A stretch of DNA of 60,000 nt from Liolophura sinensis (lineage: Eukaryota; Mollusca; Polyplacophora; Chitonida; Chitonidae): positions 26,111,501-26,171,500 of the forward strand of contig NC_088303.1 in NCBI RefSeq assembly GCF_032854445.1, in the 5' to 3' direction. The position numbers were made by a program, and so were the translations under genes. Below are positions 55,429-60,000 of the stretch, piece by piece. Numbering within the stretch: position 1 is the stretch's first letter; every line of letters begins with the position of its first letter. The notes beneath the pieces were generated by a model. The model searched no databases, was not told the DNA's origin, and was given only the letters and a program-made list of their open reading frames with translations.

Positions 55429-58400
55429 CACTGTAAAAACTGTGTAAAAATACAGTGTAAACTAATGTTAATTATTACATTGCATTCCCCTGTTGATCCG
55501 TTTACACCCCTTTATGGTGTAATAATACAGGCATTCACTAGGTGTTGCTTTACTTTCCAGTGGTGTATATCTACAAATTGCCATAGATTTACAATTATTT
55601 GCCATTTTACAATGCATTATCCTGTAAAATTTCACATCATGTTTCACTGTAAAAAGATGACATCATTTTCACGGTAATTTTATGCAATCTCCGTTGTGTA
55701 TTTGCATTGCACACTGCTGTTTTACAGTCCTGTGTGAAGTTCTCAGATAACTGTTTCGTTTACAGAAGAAACTGTTGCAAGTTTTTAACACCAACCAACT
55801 ATATAAAACACTGCTATGACGGGGCTGTAGATTTACAGGTTTTCATCGACCACTTGTCACGAGGTCTCACACCCAGTTAAAGTGGGGGAATTATAGGGAA
55901 GGCTTGTTTAAACGTAAAGTTATGTAAAGTGACACAAATGTTCATCTCAAATCTGAAAATGTAAACTGCCAACTGGGTCCTTCAGTAGTTCAGTTTTGGT
56001 GTAGTTTGGTAAGCGTGGAGCGTACAAGTTAAAACAAGTTTTATGTCGCCTATTGTTCCCTCTCCTTTCCGCAAGATGTCGCCACGCGTTGACCAAAATG
56101 ATCCCCCCTACTTGAGCATTCTTCGCCTTTCCTTTGGATTTTGTCTTGTGAGTTTTGTCCCATTCCGGACACCTCGGATAGTGTCATCTCAGGCTATGCT
56201 CAGTTCACCAGGCTCTGTGCCAAAATATGGCGCTTCTTCTTTTTGAATTCTTGAAGTAGGAAATACGGGCCCTGGAGTTCCGAATGGTCTCGCCTGCCCT
56301 CGCGAAAAGATTGAGACCTTTGGTTGCTCAATTCTCAAGTTGATTGAGAATTGGCGGAAAATTGGGAAGAAGACGTAGAAACAGGCGCCAAACAAACAGT
56401 AAGTGATTTATTTGCAGCCAGTCTGGTCTTGTGAGATGAGCTACATATAGTTTTGCCATCGACCTATGTTGCATTGCCAACTGTGCCAATTAGAATTTAA
56501 ATCTGTGGCGACATATTGGCGGCATTGCAGCAGAGTACATTCCAATACACCGAATGTGAGATTTCCTCATGGTGTAAGAAATTGTCGTTCAGCGTTTGGA
56601 TCCCAAACAACACACAGACAACACGGCTGTCGTAATCATCAGGCTGAACGACAGTCGGCTAGGGAACGACGAACTGGTGATAAGCACATAAAACTCCGAT
56701 GTACTTCAGGTTCAGTTTGTGAGGATGTGAACATCGATAGTGTAAAATCCCAGATATGACATTTATAGCATCACATCCGCAAGGTCGAGGTTGTACAGTG
56801 CCCATTTTCAGACTGTCCAGGAAATGTTAACTTCAGGAGGCACATTTGCAAAGCATATAACACGAAACCATGTGAGCAAATCTGCTTTGAAGCTGCCGTC
56901 AAGATATCACAGACTTTCTGTCGACCACAGTTCTTACGAAAATAACTCTGAGTCTTCTGAACCCGACAGCTCACCCAGCACACACTTTGAACCAGACAGC
57001 AGTGAATGTATATCACAGGAAGTGGAAAGGAATCTTGCATTACTTTGTTTAAAGCTTCAAGCAAATCATCATGTCTCTAACATAGTGATTCAGACTTTGA
57101 TAGGCCAACTATCCAACATAAATGGTTTAAATCAGGAAATTATCCAGTCTGTTCTCAGAAAACATTTGTTAGATAAAGGTCTATCTCATGATGATGTCAG
57201 CAGTGTGGTGAGAGATACCTTCAGCCTTGATATTTTTAAGAGGTGTCCTTCTGTGGAAAATGGTATTTTGAGAAGCCATTGTACTAGACAAAGTTATTAC
57301 AAAGAACACTTCAGATATGTCTCACCAGTGGCAATAAATCTGGGGCTAGACTACAAGAACCAACCGAGTGTGTGTCATTATATGCCAATTCTTCAGACAC
57401 TTCGAGCCATATTCTGTGATAGGACTGTAAGATACCATTATTTGCATCCAGAAAGTAGACCACACCATGCAGACTTACACGATTGTTTAGATGCCACAGT
57501 TTTTAAAGAAAATGTGTTGTTTAGAGAAAATCCTTCTTCTTTGAGACCTACCCTGTACCAAAACGCCTTTGAAGTGGTAAATCCTCTGGTTAGTGCCATA
57601 AAGAAACACGAAGAGCTTGTAGTGTTATATTGTTTTGGGAAACCTTCACACATTCAGCAGATCAAAAATTGATCCAGTACGGCTTGTATTGCTTTGTAAG
57701 GAAACAGATTTTGATTCCTTTGGCCAAGAGAGAGTGTTTATGAATCTCATGAAAGATCTGAAGATACTTGAAGAAGGGGGAATTGATATTGAACTGCTTG
57801 ATTGTACAATCAAAACACAAAGGATTGTTGCTTTTATTGCAGTGGATTTGTACAAAACTTTAGCAAGGCTCATTACAGTTGTAGGTATTGGTGACAACTC
57901 AGCAGTTGGCGGAATCTGATTCGTGTTGCTTTGGCATATAAATGAGATCTCAACAGGTATAATTTTGCTGTACAGAAAGTGACTGACAATAGAGAAATTG
58001 ATAATTACGAAGGTGTGAAATTTAATTCCATATTTAACGAGTTAAATTACTTTCATGTGTGTTCTCCGGGCCTACCACCATGCCTAGCACATGATCTTTT
58101 TGAGGGCGTCCTCCAGTATGACCTGGCACTGTATTTCAGGTATTTCATCAACAGTAGAAATTTACATGGTTTGCATGGGAGTGTTTGAGTAGGAAGTTTT
58201 CAACTTACAATTTTCTGAAGGATGATGCCCTGGACAAACCAAATGTGAATGATTTGAAAAATGGTGACAAAATTAGAGGACAAGCTGTTCAAACTTGGTG
58301 TCTGTTTAGATTTGTTCCTTTGGTAATTGGGGAAAGAATAATAGATACATGTGACACAGATTCGCAAACGCTTATTTTGCTTCAGAAGATCATGCAGCTG

Positions 58401-59142
58401 ATTGTTTCTCCAAGAGTATCCTCATAACAATTGAGTGTATTGTATGCATACACACAGCAATACATTGAAACACAGGTTTCAAAGTTTCTAGAGAACAAGT
58501 TAGAGCCTAAGCATCACTTTTTATGTCACTATCCTCAACTCATTCTTCAATTTGGCTCATTAGTGAGAGTTTGGACATTGCGTTTGGAGTCTAAGCACGG
58601 TTATTTCAAAATAACATCGTCAGAATTTTAAGAACATCCCTGAGACATTAGCCTACCGACACCAACTGATGCAAGCGTATTACAGTGCTGGTAATCTTTT
58701 TGGCGAGGAAATTGACTGCAGTGAAGGTGTGCCGTTTCATGTGGATTTGTACAGCAACAATATTTAGGCAGTGGTGAAGAATACTGCTCTTCTCTGTGGA
58801 GGTGATATATGGCTGGTTAACCATGTAAACATCCATGGAACAGTATATCAACGGGATGCAGTCCTCGTGCTTGACAAATTGGACAATAATTTGATTTTGG
58901 GCAAAGTTATTCTCGTGCCTTTGTCACCTCTACAGGAAATATTCTTCATTGATAGTCAATACCTTGGAAGACATGTGCCTGACATGAACTTCTATGAAGT
59001 CTGTGAATTATCAGATGTTCAAGAGGAAGATGCCTTTCAACCCAGCCCAGCTGTTTACTGCACTGATAAAGCATGTGTTCAATATTCTGCATTACTAGAA
59101 TACAGCTGTCACTATATCTACAGGCTTGGTGACAAACGTTAG
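55429..59142 (+). mobile_element. EnSpm/CACTA-like DNA transposon, left end to end of transposase (right end not found)
   Basis: The terminus CACTGTAAAAACTGTG starts at 55429 after CTA, which would be the 3-bp target duplication typical of CACTA elements. TACAGTG at 55451-55457 makes it palindromic. Subterminal TGTAAAA/TTTTACA motifs recur to about 55740 (TTTTACAATGCATTATC, CACTGTAAAAAGATGAC, GTTTTACAGTC), as known for animal EnSpm elements. A decayed transposase-like gene follows at 56466. No matching inverted terminus is visible before 60000, so the right end is lost or outside. Confidence 0.7.
56466..59142 (+). pseudogene. Decayed EnSpm/CACTA-type transposase-like gene with zinc-finger N-terminus
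   Basis: Intronless, one direction, spread over all three frames by frameshifts and stops. The N-terminus (56466-56759) has a finger CQLCQLEF...HCSRVH and a second with a lost first Cys. A third finger, CPFSDCPGNVNF...FAKHITRNH, is split by a frameshift near 56830. Then 56791-57672 (FRYVSPVAINLG, YHYLHPESRP, ENPSSLRPTLYQNAFEVV), 57635-57919 (SKIDPVRLVLLCKETDFD, FIAVDLYKT), 57979-58188 with the core CLAHDLFEGVLQYDLALY, 58185-58427 (WFAWECLSRKF restored only by a frame change), 58431-58631 (PKHHFLCHYPQLI, WTLRLESKHGYFK), and 58771-59142. This order matches a large family of intronless animal transposon proteins. It cannot make a functional protein. Confidence 0.75.
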
Positions 59143-59579
59143 GTTGTTCTGAAGCATTGTGTCTAATGCAATGATACCATTACCTCTGCTCACAGAGTCT
59201 TCATTCGGTTAGTTACCTGTCATTGTGATAGTCATTGTAATAGGTTTTGCCAACTCAAGCCCGTAAAATTGTCACTATGATCAGAAATATGTCTTCTGGT
59301 GAGTACATCGATGTTTTGAATAGGTAAGGTTCCAACTTGTAGGTTATATATGACAAACTCTTTCTTAGAATTTTGTTTGCATGGAATACCACACTAGATC
59401 TGAATATGCATATCATAAATTTAGTGAGCATCAAACTCTGTGGTTTTTCCATACATGTACTACATTTAAGACCATTGTGACCTTCCACCAATGATGTTAC
59501 AAGCATGGGTTAGCCTTATTCAAACATTGCAGCATTGGTTTGGACTTAAGCTAGCTAGTAACAGGAGCTTTAAGTAAGG

Positions 59580-59760
59580 TCCGAGAAACACTGCCTATTC
59601 GGATGGCCTGGCTAAATCTCTGCTTAGTCAAGTTCAAATCTGGCCTGTTTAGGGTGGCCCTTCAGTAGCTTCATAATACTGGCTGCCGTTACTTGAGTTT
59701 AGTATCGTACTTTTAGTACAATGCTCAGTGTAAAACACCAGTCAATCAGCCAATCAATTC
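59580..59760 (+). mobile_element. SINE-like fragment, diverged
   Basis: TCAAGTTCAAATCTGGCC resembles a B-box, then ATAATACTGGCTGCCG, TACAATGCTCAGTGTAAAAC and ACCAGTCAATCAGCCAATCA, following the SINE-B order (ATAATGCTGGCCGCC, GAGTACGGCGTAAAACACCAATCAA). Lies right of the transposase relic; it is not the transposon terminus. Confidence 0.5.
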
Positions 59761-60000
59761 AATTATATATTGCCATAGGCCTAGCAAGTTTTTTCTTTTA
59801 TGTGTCCACATAAACTGAAATATTATTTGACAGTCACTTTGTGGTATATTTCAGATGAAACCCGCAGACAGTCACCTACAGCTTCATGCTCTATGCTTTA
59901 TTTCAGGTTGGTGTAATGATAACAAATACATCTATGATCTAGGAGTAGAATTGGTAGAAAGAAATTAGTGAACCTGGGGTTAAATTTTTTCAAGCAGGTG

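Overview
This is eukaryotic, animal DNA: long AT-rich non-coding stretches, short exons with GT-AG borders, tRNA-derived SINEs, minisatellites and a CACTA-type DNA transposon. The two main SINE families resemble ones common in lophotrochozoans, and the main gene is an animal clock gene. I infer a mollusc (bivalve or gastropod) or a close relative such as a brachiopod; the species cannot be settled from sequence alone.

The main content is the 5' part of a PERIOD (per) circadian-clock gene on the minus strand, from a start codon near 39904 down to 511 and continuing beyond the left edge. I assembled fifteen coding exons by hand. Every junction agrees in reading phase, giving about 530 residues without a stop. 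They read, in order, as a Ser-rich N-terminus, a basic-HLH-like segment, PAS-A, the inter-PAS linker, PAS-B with its C-terminal extension, a Ser/Lys-rich linker and a conserved block near the window edge. Non-coding first exon(s) and the promoter must lie above 39937; several donor-like sites there (44.5, 45.9 and 48.8 kb) cannot be told apart.

The per introns hold much repeat structure: a 28-bp array (1-412), a large inverted duplication (4.84-5.71 kb), a 58-bp array that duplicates the splice-donor end of the PAS-B exon (8.57-9.0 kb), two apparently related 52/53-bp arrays in different introns (9.4-10.06 and 18.24-19.11 kb), a truncated SINE amplified three times in tandem (10.95-11.53 kb), an array that duplicates a splice-acceptor region (14.21-14.46 kb), and a 33-bp array between 90-bp inverted arms (30.07-31.41 kb). 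A broken HIT-zinc-finger gene (ZNHIT2-like) lies on the plus strand inside the long intron at 20.58-22.36 kb.

From about 40 to 53 kb I see no convincing coding gene, only SINE copies and unassigned sequence. From 53.6 to 55.15 kb there is a long degenerate minisatellite with a SINE fragment inside it. From 55.43 kb to at least 59.14 kb there is an EnSpm/CACTA-like transposon: a CACTG terminus, subterminal TTTTACA-type motifs, and a decayed intronless transposase-like gene with N-terminal zinc fingers and an HDLFEGV core. Its right end was not found.

Functionally the window is one clock gene plus its repeat-rich introns and a transposon-rich upstream flank. The most unusual signal is that two separate per introns contain tandem arrays built from the gene's own exon-intron borders, making rows of decoy splice sites beside PAS-encoding exons.
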